Shown piece after piece: positions 1 to 9,173 of a DNA stretch of 12,214 nucleotides. Under the pieces are notes generated by a model, which did no database searches, was not told where the DNA came from, and was given only the letters and a program-made list of their open reading frames with translations. Each line of letters begins with the position of its first letter. Position 1 is the stretch's first letter. Made by a program: the position numbers and the translations under genes. The DNA is taken from positions 1 to 12,214 of the forward strand of contig JAMFST010000036.1 of assembly GCA_026225435.1 (NCBI GenBank), given 5' to 3'. This DNA is from Labilithrix luteola. GTDB taxonomy: Bacteria; Myxococcota_A; Polyangia; Polyangiales; Polyangiaceae.

Positions 1-2
1 GC

Positions 3-398
3 GCGATCACCAAGCAGAGCCTCGAGGGGCTCAACGAGAACATCAAGATCCGCATGGCGGCCAACGCGGCCGCGGCGCCCGTGGCGGCCCCTGCTCCGGC
101 GGAGATCGTCGCCGCGGCGACCGAGACCAAGGTCGAGGAGGCCGTGCCGATGATCCCGGCGCTCACCGCCGAGGGGCAGATGCCGATCGAGACCGCGCCG
201 GCGCCCGAGCCCGCAGCTGCGAAGACCGCGGCCATCGTCCCCGCGGCGCCCGCGCCGGTCGTCTACAAGAAGGCCGATCCGAGCGCGCTGGCGGCGGAGG
301 TGGCGCGCGAGGTGAGCAAGAGCCTGCCGCCCGCCGTGTACATCGCCATCGGGATGGTCATCGGCATCGCCGCGACCTTCCTCTTCATGCACCGCTGA
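3..398 (+). CDS. C-terminal part of an Ala/Pro-rich protein with a C-terminal membrane anchor (5' end outside window)
   Basis: The reading frame is open from the window edge, so the gene begins outside; 131 residues are visible. The ATG at 54 is an internal methionine because the frame upstream (reading ITKQSLEGLNENIKIR) is open and looks like normal protein. The middle (about residues 20-90) is low-complexity, rich in Ala, Pro and Glu, and probably disordered. Residues 110-129 (AVYIAIGMVIGIAATFLFM) form one hydrophobic helix, followed only by His-Arg, so the protein looks tail-anchored in the membrane with its bulk in the cytoplasm. I do not recognise a family, and no function can be given. 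It converges with coxE with no spacer at all: its stop ends at 398 and the coxE stop starts at 399. The rest of the island is functionally unrelated, so this gene probably marks its edge. Confidence 0.7.
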   Translation, partial: AITKQSLEGLNENIKIRMAANAAAAPVAAPAPAEIVAAATETKVEEAVPMIPALTAEGQMPIETAPAPEPAAAKTAAIVPAAPAPVVYKKADPSALAAEVAREVSKSLPPAVYIAIGMVIGIAATFLFMHR

Positions 399-1615
399 TC
401 AGGCCGGTCTGCGCCTCGGTGCTTCGGCGCCGAGGATGCGGGCGAGGTCCTCGAGGCTGTCGAGATGGTGGACGGTGCGAAAGTCGTCCACGTGGGCGAG
501 CATCGCCTTCACCCCGGCCGCGCGCGGCTCGAAGCCCTCGTAGCGCAGCAGCGGGTTGAGCCAGATGAGCCGGCGGCACGACTTCTGGAGCCGCTCCACC
601 TCGTGCTCCAGTGGAGCGGCGTCGCCTTGCTCGAGCCCGTCGGTGATGAGCAGCACGACCGCCCCCTGCCCGAGCACGCGTCGTGACCAGACCTTGTTGA
701 AGGTGCGCAGGCTCTCGCCGATGCGGGTGCCGCCGGACCAGTCGGTGACCTCGCGCCCCACCGCCGCCAGCGCCTCGTCGACGTCGCGCTCGCGCAGCCA
801 GCGGGTGACGTTGGTGAGGCGGGTGCCGAAGACGAACGAGCTGACTTTCGGCCGGCTGCGACTGAGCGCGTGGAGGAAGTGCAGCACCATGCGGCTGTAG
901 CGCTCCATCGAGCCGGAGATGTCGCAGATGGCGACGAGCGGCGGCGGTCGTTCGCGCGGTCCACGCCGACGCAACACGATGGCGTCGCCGCCGGAGCGCA
1001 ACGAGGCGGCGAGCGTACGGCGGAAGTCGAGCTTCGCGCCCCGCGCATCGGGCTGCAGTCGGCGCGTCTTCACCGTCGCCCGGGGGAGCGGCATCCGCTG
1101 GATCGCCTCGCGCGCGCGGGCCACCTCGTCGGCCGTCATCTTCTCGAAGTCGCGCGCCCGGAGCGTGTGCTCCGCCGACGCGGTCATCGTCACGTCGTAC
1201 TCGATGCGCTTCTCGCGCGGCGCGTCCGGATCGAGCGGAGGAGGCGGCTTCGGCTTCTGCAGCGCCTCGCGCGCGCGTCGCGAGCCCGGGTCGGGGCGGT
1301 TCCGGGCATCGGGGATCGACGAGCGAGACACCAGCGCTCCCAGCGCCTTGCTCATGGCGAACGGATCGCGGAAGAACAGATCGAAGACCTCGTCGAAGAG
1401 CAGCAGCTCTTCACGCCGGCGGACGAAGCAGGCGGCGAGCGCCCAGTAGACGTCCCACTTGTTCTCCACGCCGACCGCCTCCACCGCGCGGGTGGCCTCG
1501 ACGATCTGCCCGCTGCCGATGGGCAACCCGGCCGAGCGCAACGCGCGACCGAAGTGCGTGAGGTTGGCGCCCAGGTTCCCCTTGTAGCGCGCGCGTTCCA
1601 GCTGGAGATCCGGCT

Positions 1616-1619
<4 letters not shown>
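399..1619 (-). CDS. coxE: CoxE-like VWA-domain protein (Mo-hydroxylase maturation)
   Basis: 406 residues. CoxE proteins work with the CoxD AAA+ ATPase in post-translational maturation of the Mo/Cu or Mo active site of CODH-type enzymes in the cytoplasm. The N-terminal half carries the CoxE-type signature with a CFVRRREELLLFDEVFDLFF stretch at about 64-83, then a Pro/Lys-rich linker (about 122-134). The C-terminal half is a von Willebrand A domain with a complete metal site: DISGS at 233-237, the Thr of SGGTRIG at about 298, and Asp327 in LITDGLE. The start is a GTG that overlaps the coxD stop (GTGA, 1616-1619), so the two are translationally coupled, as expected for a MoxR/VWA pair. It is the last gene of the form II operon. 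The family call is secure; the exact substrate is inferred from context. Confidence 0.9.
414..435 (+). terminator. Stem-loop with UUCG tetraloop just past the first gene
   Basis: A 9-bp stem (414-422 with 427-435, one G-U wobble at 420/429) closes a TTCG loop, giving the very stable C(UUCG)G hairpin when read on the + strand. It starts 15 bases after the stop codon of the + strand gene, where a terminator would lie. No T-run follows, so it is not a classical intrinsic terminator. It also lies inside the last codons of coxE on the other strand, so codon content alone could have produced it. Confidence 0.35.
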
Positions 1620-2527
<908 letters not shown>

Positions 2528-2546
2528 GAAGCGATTCTTAGCAGTG

Positions 2547-3344
2547 TCAGTGAGCCGCCTCGACGGCTCGCTTGGCGAAGACGGTGACCATCTGCGCGCG
2601 GTAGTCGGCCTTGGCGTCGCGCTCGTTGACCAGATCCTCCTCCGACACCTTGATGCCGTCGAGCACCTTGGGGTCGAAGCTCTTGGCCAGCGCCGCCTCG
2701 AAGTCGGGGAGGCGGAACGCGACCGTCGCCGCGCCGGTGACGCCGACGCGGACGTTCGGCCCGTACTTGGCGACGTACACGCCGACGATGGCGTACTTCG
2801 ACGCCGGGTTGTTGAACTTGAGGTAACCGGCCTTCTCCGGCTTCTTGAAGCGCACCTCGGTGATGAGCTCCCCGTCCTCGAGAGCGGTCTCGAACATCGC
2901 CTTGAAGAAGTCGTCGGCCTTGATGGTGCGGCGGTCGGTCTTGATGGTGGCGTCGAGCGCCAAGATCGCCGCGGGGTAATCCGCCGCCGGATCGGCGTGC
3001 GCCACGGAGCCGCCGATGGTCCCGCGGTTGCGCACCTGCGCGTCGCCGATGCCGCTGGCGAGGACGGCGAGCGACGGGATGATCTTCTTCACCACGTCGG
3101 AGCCCGCGACATCGGCGTGGGTGGTGAGCGCGCCGATGACCAGCTCGTCGCCCTCGACCTTGATGTACGACAGCTCCTTCTTGAGCCCGGCGAGGCTGAC
3201 CAGATCGGTCGGCTGCGCGAGGTCCAGCTTGAGCACGGGGATCAGGCTCTGGCCGCCGGCGAGGAACTTCCCACCGCTCGTGCCCTTGCGGGTGGAGACG
3301 GCGTCAGCGACGGTCTTGGGGGTGTGAAAGACGAAGTTTTCCAT
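2547..3344 (-). CDS. coxM: CoxM-like FAD-binding medium subunit of a Mo-hydroxylase
   Basis: 265 residues, within the size range for form II medium subunits. It carries FAD and passes electrons from the iron-sulfur subunit to the acceptor. Both FAD motifs are visible: AGGQSLIP at 29-36 and [20 protein letters not shown] at about 105-124. The C-terminal CO_deh_flav_C-like region follows from about residue 165. It starts 12 bases after the coxL stop, behind a weak purine-rich site (AAAGAG), and precedes coxD by 19 bases. Its place after coxL gives the order S-L-M, which is typical of form II operons; form I operons run M-S-L. No defects were seen. Confidence 0.93.
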   Translation of the reverse strand: MENFVFHTPKTVADAVSTRKGTSGGKFLAGGQSLIPVLKLDLAQPTDLVSLAGLKKELSYIKVEGDELVIGALTTHADVAGSDVVKKIIPSLAVLASGIGDAQVRNRGTIGGSVAHADPAADYPAAILALDATIKTDRRTIKADDFFKAMFETALEDGELITEVRFKKPEKAGYLKFNNPASKYAIVGVYVAKYGPNVRVGVTGAATVAFRLPDFEAALAKSFDPKVLDGIKVSEEDLVNERDAKADYRAQMVTVFAKRAVEAAH

Positions 3345-3356
3345 GACGGTTCTCTT

Positions 3357-5736
3357 TCACTCCGCGTCCGCGGAAGTTCCTTTGGCTTTGGCTTCCTGGA
3401 TCGCGCGCCACACCTTCTGCGGGCTCGCGGGCATGCTCATGTCGCGCACGCCGAGCGACCACAGCGCGTCGAGCACGCTGTTGATGACCGCCGGCGGGAC
3501 GCCGATGGCGCCGCACTCGCCGACGCCCTTCACGCCCAGCGGGTTGTGGGTGCACGGCGTGGCGTGGTTGCCCACCTTGAAGAAGGGGAAATCGCCCGCG
3601 CGCGGCATCGTGTAGTTCATGAACGAGGCGGTCAGCAGCTGCCCGTCCTCGTCGTAGGCCGCCTCCTCGAGGAGCGCCTGGCCGATCCCCTGGGCGAGCC
3701 CGCCCTGGATCTGCCCGTCGACGATCATCGGGTTGACGATCGTGCCCACGTCGTCGGCCACCGCCACGTCGACCACCTTGACCACGCCGGTCTCGGGATC
3801 GATCTCCACCTCGACGATGTGCGTGCCGCCCGGGAAGGTGAAGTTGAGCGGATCGTAGTACGCCTGCTCCTCGAGCCCCGGCTCCAGCGTCAGCAGCGGG
3901 TAGTTGTGCGGCACGTAGGCGGCGAAGGCGATCTCGCCGAAGGCCTTGGCTTTGTCGGTCCCCTTGACGGTGAAGTTGCCGTCCTTGAACTCGATGTCGG
4001 CGACGTCCGCCTCGAGCATGTGGGCGGCGATCTTCTTCCCCTTCTCGATCACCTTGGCGGTCGCCTTGATGATCGCCGAGCCGCCGACTGGCAACGAGCG
4101 CGAGCCGTAGCTGCCCATGCCGAAAGCCGTCTTGGCCGTGTCACCGTGCGAGTGCTCGATGTTCTCCATGGGGATGCCGAACTGGTCGGCGACGATCTGG
4201 GCGAAGGTCGTCTCGTGCCCCTGCCCGTGGCTATGGGTGCCGGTGAAGAGCGTGACCGAGCCGGTCGGGTTCACCCGCACGGTCGCCTGCTCGAAGAGAC
4301 CGGCGCGGGCGCCGAGCGATCCGGCGACCGCCGACGGCGCGATCCCGCAGGCCTCGACGTAGGTGGAGAAGCCGAGGCCGCGGAGCTTGCCGCGCCCCAA
4401 CGCCTCCTTGCGACGAGCCTCGAAGCCCTTGTAGTCGATGGCCTCGAGCGCCATGTCGAGCGTCGCCTGGAAGTTCCCCGTGTCGTACTGGAACGCGAGC
4501 GGCGTCTGGTACGGGAACATGTCGGTGGTGATCATGTTGCGCCGGCGGATCTCGATGCTGTCCATGTTCATCTCGCGCGCCGCCTTCTCCACCAGGCGCT
4601 CGAGCAGGTACGTCGCCTCGGGGCGACCGGCACCGCGGTAGGCGTCGACCGGCGTGGTGTGCGTGAAGTACGCCTTCACGTTCACGTGGATCGCCGGAGT
4701 TTTGTACACGCCTCCGAGCAGCGGCGCGTAGAGGTAGGTGGCCACCGACGGCGCGAAGAGCTGGAGGTACGCCCCCATGTTCGCGTGGGTGTCGAAGTCC
4801 ATCGCCAGGAAGTCCCCCTCCTTGGAGAGCGCCACCCGACCGGTGGAGACGTGGTCACGCCCGTGCGCGTCGGTCACGAAGGACTCGAAGCGCTCGCAGG
4901 TCCACTTGACCGGTCGGCCGACCTTCTGCGCAGCCCAGGTGACGAGCACCTCCTCCGCGTAGTGGAAGATCTTCGAGCCGAAGCCACCGCCGACGTCCGG
5001 TGCCACGACGCGCAGCTTGTGCTCGGGCACGTGCAGCGTGAAGGCCGCCATCAAGAGGCGAATGAGGTGCGGGTTCTGCGAGGTGGTCCACAGCGTGTAG
5101 TCGCCGGTCCCCGAGTCGTACTCGCCGATGGCCGCGCGCGGCTCCATCGCGTTGGGCACCAGGCGGTTGTTGGTGATCTCGATGGTGACGATCTTGTGCG
5201 CCTTGGCGAAGCCCGCGTCGGTCGCCGCGCGATCGCCGATCTCCCAGTCGTAACAGAGGTTCCCCGGCGCCTGCTCCCACACGTTGGGCGCGCCTTCCGC
5301 GCGAGCCGCGGCGATGCTGGCGACGACCGGCAGCATGTCGTAGTCGACGACGCAGGCCTGGGCGGCCGCCTTGGCCTGATCCTTCGTGTCGGCCACCACC
5401 ATGAGGATCGAGTCGCCGACGTGACGGATGGTGTCGGTCACCAGCATCGGGTGCGGCGGCTCCACCATCGGGCCGGTCTTGCCGGTCACCAGCCAGCCGC
5501 AGGGGAGCGTGCCGATCTTGTCGGCCTCGACGTCCTTGCCGAGGAAGATGGCGACCACGCCGGGCATCTGCTCGGCGGCGCTGATGTCGATGCCGGTGAT
5601 GCGCGCATGCGCCACCTGCGACCGCAAAATGTACGCGTAGGTCTGGTTCGGCCTCTTCAGGTCGTCGACGTACTGCCCCTTGCCGGTGAGAAAACGCTGA
5701 TCCTCCTTGCGGCGGATCGGCTGGCCCATCTTGGCT

Positions 5737-5744
<8 letters not shown>
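3357..5744 (-). CDS. coxL: Form II CoxL-like molybdenum-binding large subunit (CODH-like aldehyde oxidase/xanthine dehydrogenase family)
   Basis: 795 residues, full length. It binds Moco and carries the active site. The motif AYRGAGR (residues 368-374; 4623-4643) replaces the form I AYRCSFR, so this is the form II type, for which CO oxidation is not established. Other hallmarks are DVGGGFGSK (about 250-258, Moco binding), [16 protein letters not shown], and KGVGE near the C-terminus with the catalytic Glu at about 743. The start is the ATG at 5744: it has a strong AAGGAG 7 bases upstream, overlaps the coxS stop by 8 bases, and begins [20 protein letters not shown] as homologues do. The frame stays open up to 5789, but that adds an Arg-rich leader without support. 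The substrate is unknown; a purine, an aldehyde or another heterocycle is as likely as CO. Confidence 0.93.
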
Positions 5745-6249
<505 letters not shown>

Positions 6250-6396
6250 CCCTGAACGGTCGGTGAGAGCCGTCACCCGGTCAAGAGGGGCGTTATTTCT
6301 CGATGAATTTGCATTTGACCCAACGCGTTGCGTTCGCATGAAGCGATTCGCTACATGTGCGGGCGAGCGTCGGCGAAGCCGCCGAAGAGCGCTGCG
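6250..6396 (-). promoter_or_regulatory. Intergenic region between moaA and coxS with AT-rich island and palindrome; probable operon promoter
   Basis: This 147-base gap separates the moaA stop from the coxS start. Within it, 6293-6319 is clearly AT-rich against a very GC-rich background. It is flanked by a perfect 10-bp palindrome CAACGCGTTG (6321-6330) and a short inverted repeat AGCGATTCGCT (6342-6352). These are the marks expected of a promoter/operator for the coxSLMDE operon. I could not pick a convincing -35/-10 pair: the best is a TCAAAT-like -10 just below the palindrome, with a weak -35. The promoter role is inferred; the composition and palindrome are directly visible. Confidence 0.4.
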
Positions 6397-7415
6397 TCAG
6401 CCGCCGATGCCGCGCATCGACACGTCAGCCGCGCTGCTCTCGGTGCAGCCCTTGAAGACGTCGCCATCGGGCTTCATCGTCCAGGCGTCGGCGATGGCCG
6501 CGGCCACGCCACCTGCGTCGCCGGAGCGCGCGATGTCGGCGGCGGAGAGCCCGTCGTTGGTCGCCAGGCACGGACGGAGCATCCCGTCGCTGGCGACGCG
6601 CAGGCGGTCGCAGCCCTTGCAGTAGGTGTCGCTCGTGCCGGTGATGAAGCCGACCTTCTTGCTCGGATCGTGGCGGGCGACGAGGTAGCGCGCCGGGCCG
6701 CGATCCTTCTCGCGCTGCGCGTCTCCCGGCAGCAGGAGATCGCCGAGCTGCGCGCGCATCTCCTCGGCGGTGACCACGCGGTCCTTCAGCTTCGCCCCCT
6801 CGCCGATGGCCATCACCTCGAGCAGGCGCGGCACGATCCCGCGCTCCCAGGACCAGCGCACCAGCGACTCGAGCTCGACGTCGTTCTCGTCCTTCACGAC
6901 GACCGCGTTCAACTTCAGCTCGTCGAAGCCAACCGCGATGGCCGCGTCGATCCCGCGCAGGACGCCCGCGAGCTTGCCGCCACGGGTCATGCGGTTGAAG
7001 CGCGCGGCGTCGAGGCTGTCGAGCGACAGATTCACGCGGCGCAGACCCGCTGCCCGCAGCGGAGCGGCGAGCTTCTCGAGCCGGGTGGCGTTGGTGGTCA
7101 GGGCGATGTCGTCGAGCCCGACGGTGCCGAGGTACTCGACGACCCGCACGATGTCCTGATGCAGGAGCGGCTCGCCGCCGGTGAGCCGCACGCGCCGTAC
7201 ACCGGCCGCGACCAACCCCTGCACCATCGTCTTCCAGGCGGCGAAGTCGACCGCTCGTCCACGTAACCGTCCTGCTTGTGCGGCCGGCAGTACACGCAGG
7301 CGAGATCGCACCGATCGGTCAGCGAGAGGCGAACCGAGCGCGGCGGGGTGGCCGGCGCCGGGCGTGCGGCGCGGCGCGGCTGAAGGACGACGAGAGAGCT
7401 GGCGTGAGCAGACAT
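6397..7415 (-). CDS. moaA: GTP 3',8-cyclase MoaA, interrupted by an apparent one-base frameshift
   Basis: Radical SAM enzyme for the first step of Moco synthesis (GTP to 3',8-cyclo-GTP). The N-terminal 55 residues lie in one frame (ATG at 7415) and hold [20 protein letters not shown] with the SAM cluster cysteines C36, C40 and C43 (CX3CX2C). From about 7254 downward the protein continues in another frame as [14 protein letters not shown], with TGGEPLL, the second cluster CKGCDRLR ... RPC, and the C-terminal GG (MRGIGG). Together they give about 340 residues, the normal MoaA size, so only one base seems to be missing near 7252-7256. As written, no single frame encodes both clusters and the gene is inactive. 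A sequencing error is possible. It diverges from moaB across a 90-base gap. Confidence 0.85.
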
Positions 7416-7505
7416 GAGCCGGGAAGTGCGTCGAGCCTACTAAAGAGACGGCCAAGCGCCAGCCCGCGCAGAAAATGTCCGCGAGTCGACGTAAGCTGCG
7501 CGCCG
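7416..7505. promoter_or_regulatory. Divergent intergenic region between moaA and moaB
   Basis: 90 bases between two divergent starts, so promoters for both directions are expected here. A small AT-richer patch (7438-7447, CTACTAAAGA) gives a TTTAGT-like -10 for the moaA direction, but no matching -35 was found. No operator, riboswitch fold or Moco-riboswitch-like structure was recognised by eye. Confidence 0.3.
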
Positions 7506-8012
7506 ATGGTTGCTTCCGCGTCCACGCCTGGCCGAACGTCCCCTCGCGTCATCACCGTCACCGTCAGCGACACCCGCACGGCGGCCGACGACACGTCCGG
7601 TCGCGCGCTCGCCGAGGAGCTGGCCGCCTTCACGCGTGTGCGTCACGCCATCGTCGCGGACGAGCCGGAGAGGCTCCTCGACCTCGTCAAGGCGATGATG
7701 AAGCACGACGAGGCCGACGCCATCGTCTTCACCGGTGGCACCGGCATCGCCCCGCGCGACCGCACCGTCGAGGCGCTCGAGTCGATCTTCGACAAGCGAC
7801 TGGAGGGGTTCGGCGAGGCGTTCCGGCGGCTCTCCTGGGAGCAGATCGGTCCGCGCTCGGTGCTCTCGCGCGCCACCGCTGGGTCGGTCGGCAAGCACCT
7901 GGTGTTCTGCCTGCCGGGGAGCGAGAAGGCGGTGCGCCTCGGCGCCCACGAGATCATCGCGCCCATCCTCGGGCACGCCGTCGATCTGCTGCACGGCAGG
8001 ACTGGCCATTGA
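7506..8012 (+). CDS. moaB: MoaB/Mog-type molybdopterin adenylyltransferase-family protein
   Basis: 168 residues from the ATG at 7506. MoaB/MogA-fold proteins bind molybdopterin and adenylylate it before metal insertion. Seen in the sequence: the SDTRT...DDTSG segment (21-32), the molybdopterin-binding loop FTGGTGIAPRDRTVEA (75-90), and LPGSEKAVRLG (136-146), which together span the whole MoCF_biosynth domain. The frame is open upstream to 7278, but the homologous protein begins just before SPRVITVTVSD, and the upstream part runs antisense to moaA, so the shorter start is chosen. There is no clear Shine-Dalgarno sequence. It is translationally coupled to moaD. In organisms without MogA, MoaB is taken to do the adenylylation; I infer the same here. 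Confidence 0.9.
   Translation: MVASASTPGRTSPRVITVTVSDTRTAADDTSGRALAEELAAFTRVRHAIVADEPERLLDLVKAMMKHDEADAIVFTGGTGIAPRDRTVEALESIFDKRLEGFGEAFRRLSWEQIGPRSVLSRATAGSVGKHLVFCLPGSEKAVRLGAHEIIAPILGHAVDLLHGRTGH
7998..8001 (+). promoter_or_regulatory. Ribosome binding site of moaD
   Basis: AGGA within GGCAGGA at the end of moaB, 7 bases before the TTG at 8009. It supports the unusual TTG start and coupled translation with moaB. Confidence 0.5.
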
Positions 8013-8257
8013 AGATCGCCGTCCTGTACTTCGCCGCCGTGCGCGAGCTGGTCGGGCACGACGAGGAGTCGCTCGAGCTGCCGGCGGGTGTGGTGACGAT
8101 CGCCGATCTCGCGGTTCACCTTCCTCTCGTGCACCCGGTGCTCTCCGGGCGCCTGGCCGCGGTGCGCTTCGCCCGCAACGAGGAGTTCGCTCGCGGCGCG
8201 GACGCTCTTGCGGACGGCGACACGGTCGCGTTGATCCCGCCCGTCGCTGGCGGCTGA
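8009..8257 (+). CDS. moaD: MoaD, sulfur-carrier small subunit of molybdopterin synthase (TTG start)
   Basis: 82 residues. MoaD has a ubiquitin-like fold and carries the thiocarboxylate that MoaE uses to build the dithiolene of molybdopterin. The N-terminus MKIAVLYFAAVRELVG, the segment FARNEEFARGADALADGDTVALIPPVAGG (in two parts), and the essential C-terminal Gly-Gly are all typical. The start is TTG at 8009, overlapping the moaB stop as TTGA (8009-8012), with AGGA 7 bases upstream. No ATG or GTG lies near that would preserve the N-terminal beta strand. Its partner moaE is close by but on the opposite strand. The last codons form the left arm of an inverted repeat. Confidence 0.9.
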   Translation: MKIAVLYFAAVRELVGHDEESLELPAGVVTIADLAVHLPLVHPVLSGRLAAVRFARNEEFARGADALADGDTVALIPPVAGG

Positions 8258-8285
8258 GCACCGGCGCGCAAATGCCAGCGCGGGC
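8239..8285. repeat. Inverted repeat (12 bp arms, one bulge) across the moaD stop
   Basis: Left arm 8239-8251 (GCCCGTCGCTGGC) pairs with right arm 8274-8285 (GCCAGCGCGGGC) over 12 positions with one bulged T at 8244. The 22-base loop contains the moaD stop. The transcript could fold into a strong hairpin that ends moaB-moaD, although no T-run follows. The right arm already belongs to the BON-domain remnant, so the repeat spans a join between unrelated sequences. Confidence 0.5.
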
Positions 8286-8372
8286 GAGAAGCAGGTGATC
8301 GACAACCTGGCCCGCAGCGCGGCCGGCGCGAACCGGGTCGACGATCAGCTCGACATCGCGCCGAGCAAGTGA
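8259..8372 (+). pseudogene. C-terminal remnant of a BON-domain protein
   Basis: The frame ending at the TGA at 8370-8372 reads NASAGEKQVIDNLARSAAGA then NRVDDQLDIAPSK. This is the end of a BON domain: the EKQ...ARS helix, then the AGANRVDDQLDI strand, as in OsmY-type periplasmic or lipid-binding proteins. Nothing upstream in this frame continues the domain. Within about 15 bases the frame runs into moaD, which occupies a different frame with a complete protein. There is no start codon or ribosome binding site, so this is a 5'-truncated fragment and probably not translated. The likely truncation point is about 8259-8272. The BON assignment rests on about 30 residues. Confidence 0.55.
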
Positions 8373-8394
8373 GCCGCCGCAGTCACTCGTTCGA

Positions 8395-8892
8395 TCACTC
8401 GGGGGGGTGATGCTCGTCGTGCGCGTGGTGCTCGTGGCCGTCGGGGGAGCAGCGCGCGTCGACCCAGCCGACCCACTCGGCGCCATCCGGCCCGTACTCG
8501 CGCTTCCAGATGGGCACACGCGACTTGATACGGTCGATGAGCTCGCGGCATGCCTTGAACGCCTCGCCCCGGTGGGGGGCGCTCGCGGCACAGATGACCG
8601 CCGCGTCGCCCACGCCGAGGGAGCCCGTGCGGTGGGCGACCGCCAGCTGCACGCCGGGGATCTCCCCCTCGAGCTCGGCGACGATGGCGGCCATCTCGCG
8701 GCGCGCCATCCCGTCGTACGCGGAGTAGTCGAGCCGGGTCACGACGCGGCCGTCGCTGTGGTCGCGCACGACGCCCACGAAGGTGGCGATGCCGCCGGCT
8801 TCGGGGCGCTGCACCTGGTCCACGACCTCGTCGAGCGACAGCTTCGTGTCACGCAGCACGACGCGCGCGGTCACGGGAGACGCGGTGTCCAT
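8395..8892 (-). CDS. moaE: MoaE, catalytic large subunit of molybdopterin synthase, with His-rich tail
   Basis: 165 residues. MoaE binds precursor Z (cPMP) and transfers sulfur from MoaD thiocarboxylate to make molybdopterin. Conserved features: GGIATFVGVVRDHS (33-46, with Arg43), HRTGSLGVGDAAVICA (87-102), APHRGEAF (105-112), and the catalytic lysines K123 and K130 within IKSRVPIWKREYGPDG. The start at 8892 gives the usual short N-terminus; the frame is open further up, but that stretch overlaps an unrelated remnant. The last 15 residues (DGHEHHAHDEHHPPE) include six histidines, a possible metal-binding tail not needed for the fold. A C7 run lies in the last codons. It converges with moaB-moaD. 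Confidence 0.92.
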   Translation of the reverse strand: MDTASPVTARVVLRDTKLSLDEVVDQVQRPEAGGIATFVGVVRDHSDGRVVTRLDYSAYDGMARREMAAIVAELEGEIPGVQLAVAHRTGSLGVGDAAVICAASAPHRGEAFKACRELIDRIKSRVPIWKREYGPDGAEWVGWVDARCSPDGHEHHAHDEHHPPE

Positions 8893-8926
8893 GAGCGCAA
8901 TGTAGAGCCTGTGCACGCAGGAGCAC

Positions 8927-9173
8927 AGGCCGCCGTCGGTCGACATCGAGGGCGGCGGCGCGGATCCCGACCTGCTCGCGGCGAAGATCGAGGCCATCAA
9001 GCGCACCGCGCGGAGCTCCGGTGCCGATCTGTTCGTCAACGCCCGCACGGACGTCTACCTGCGGGGGCTGGACGCCGGCGAAGGCCTGCTGGCAAACGAC
9101 CGGCGGCTCGGACCCACTCCTGGAGAGGGCGATGGCCTACGGCCAGCTCCAGCAGCTCTTCACTCCGGGTTGA
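8927..9173 (+). pseudogene. Decayed isocitrate lyase/PEP mutase-family gene
   Basis: Three pieces of this family appear in order. At 8927-8952 RPPSVDIEGG resembles the early active-site strand (PVSVDIEGGY in relatives). It joins directly to ADPDLLAAKIEAIKRTARSS and GADLFVNARTDVYLRGL (about 8954-9070), which normally lies some 35-40 residues later. After about 9086 the frame changes, and TTGGSDPLLERAMAYGQLQQ then LFTPG (ending at the TGA 9171-9173) resembles the family C-terminus (weaker match). A stop at 8903-8905 closes the frame upstream and no proper start exists. The gene thus has at least two internal deletions and a lost 5' end. It converges on mocA, overlapping its stop. The family call is firm for the middle piece. 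Confidence 0.5.

Noticed and set aside
6250..6339. Earlier ATG start for coxS at 6339
   Set aside because: It would add 30 residues of unlike composition covering the AT-rich island. The family N-terminus begins at 6249, although the ribosome site there is weak.
8383..8401. Short direct repeat TCACTCG between the BON remnant and moaE
   Set aside because: Two 7-base copies 12 bases apart are too short to call an attachment site, and no integrase or transposase is present.
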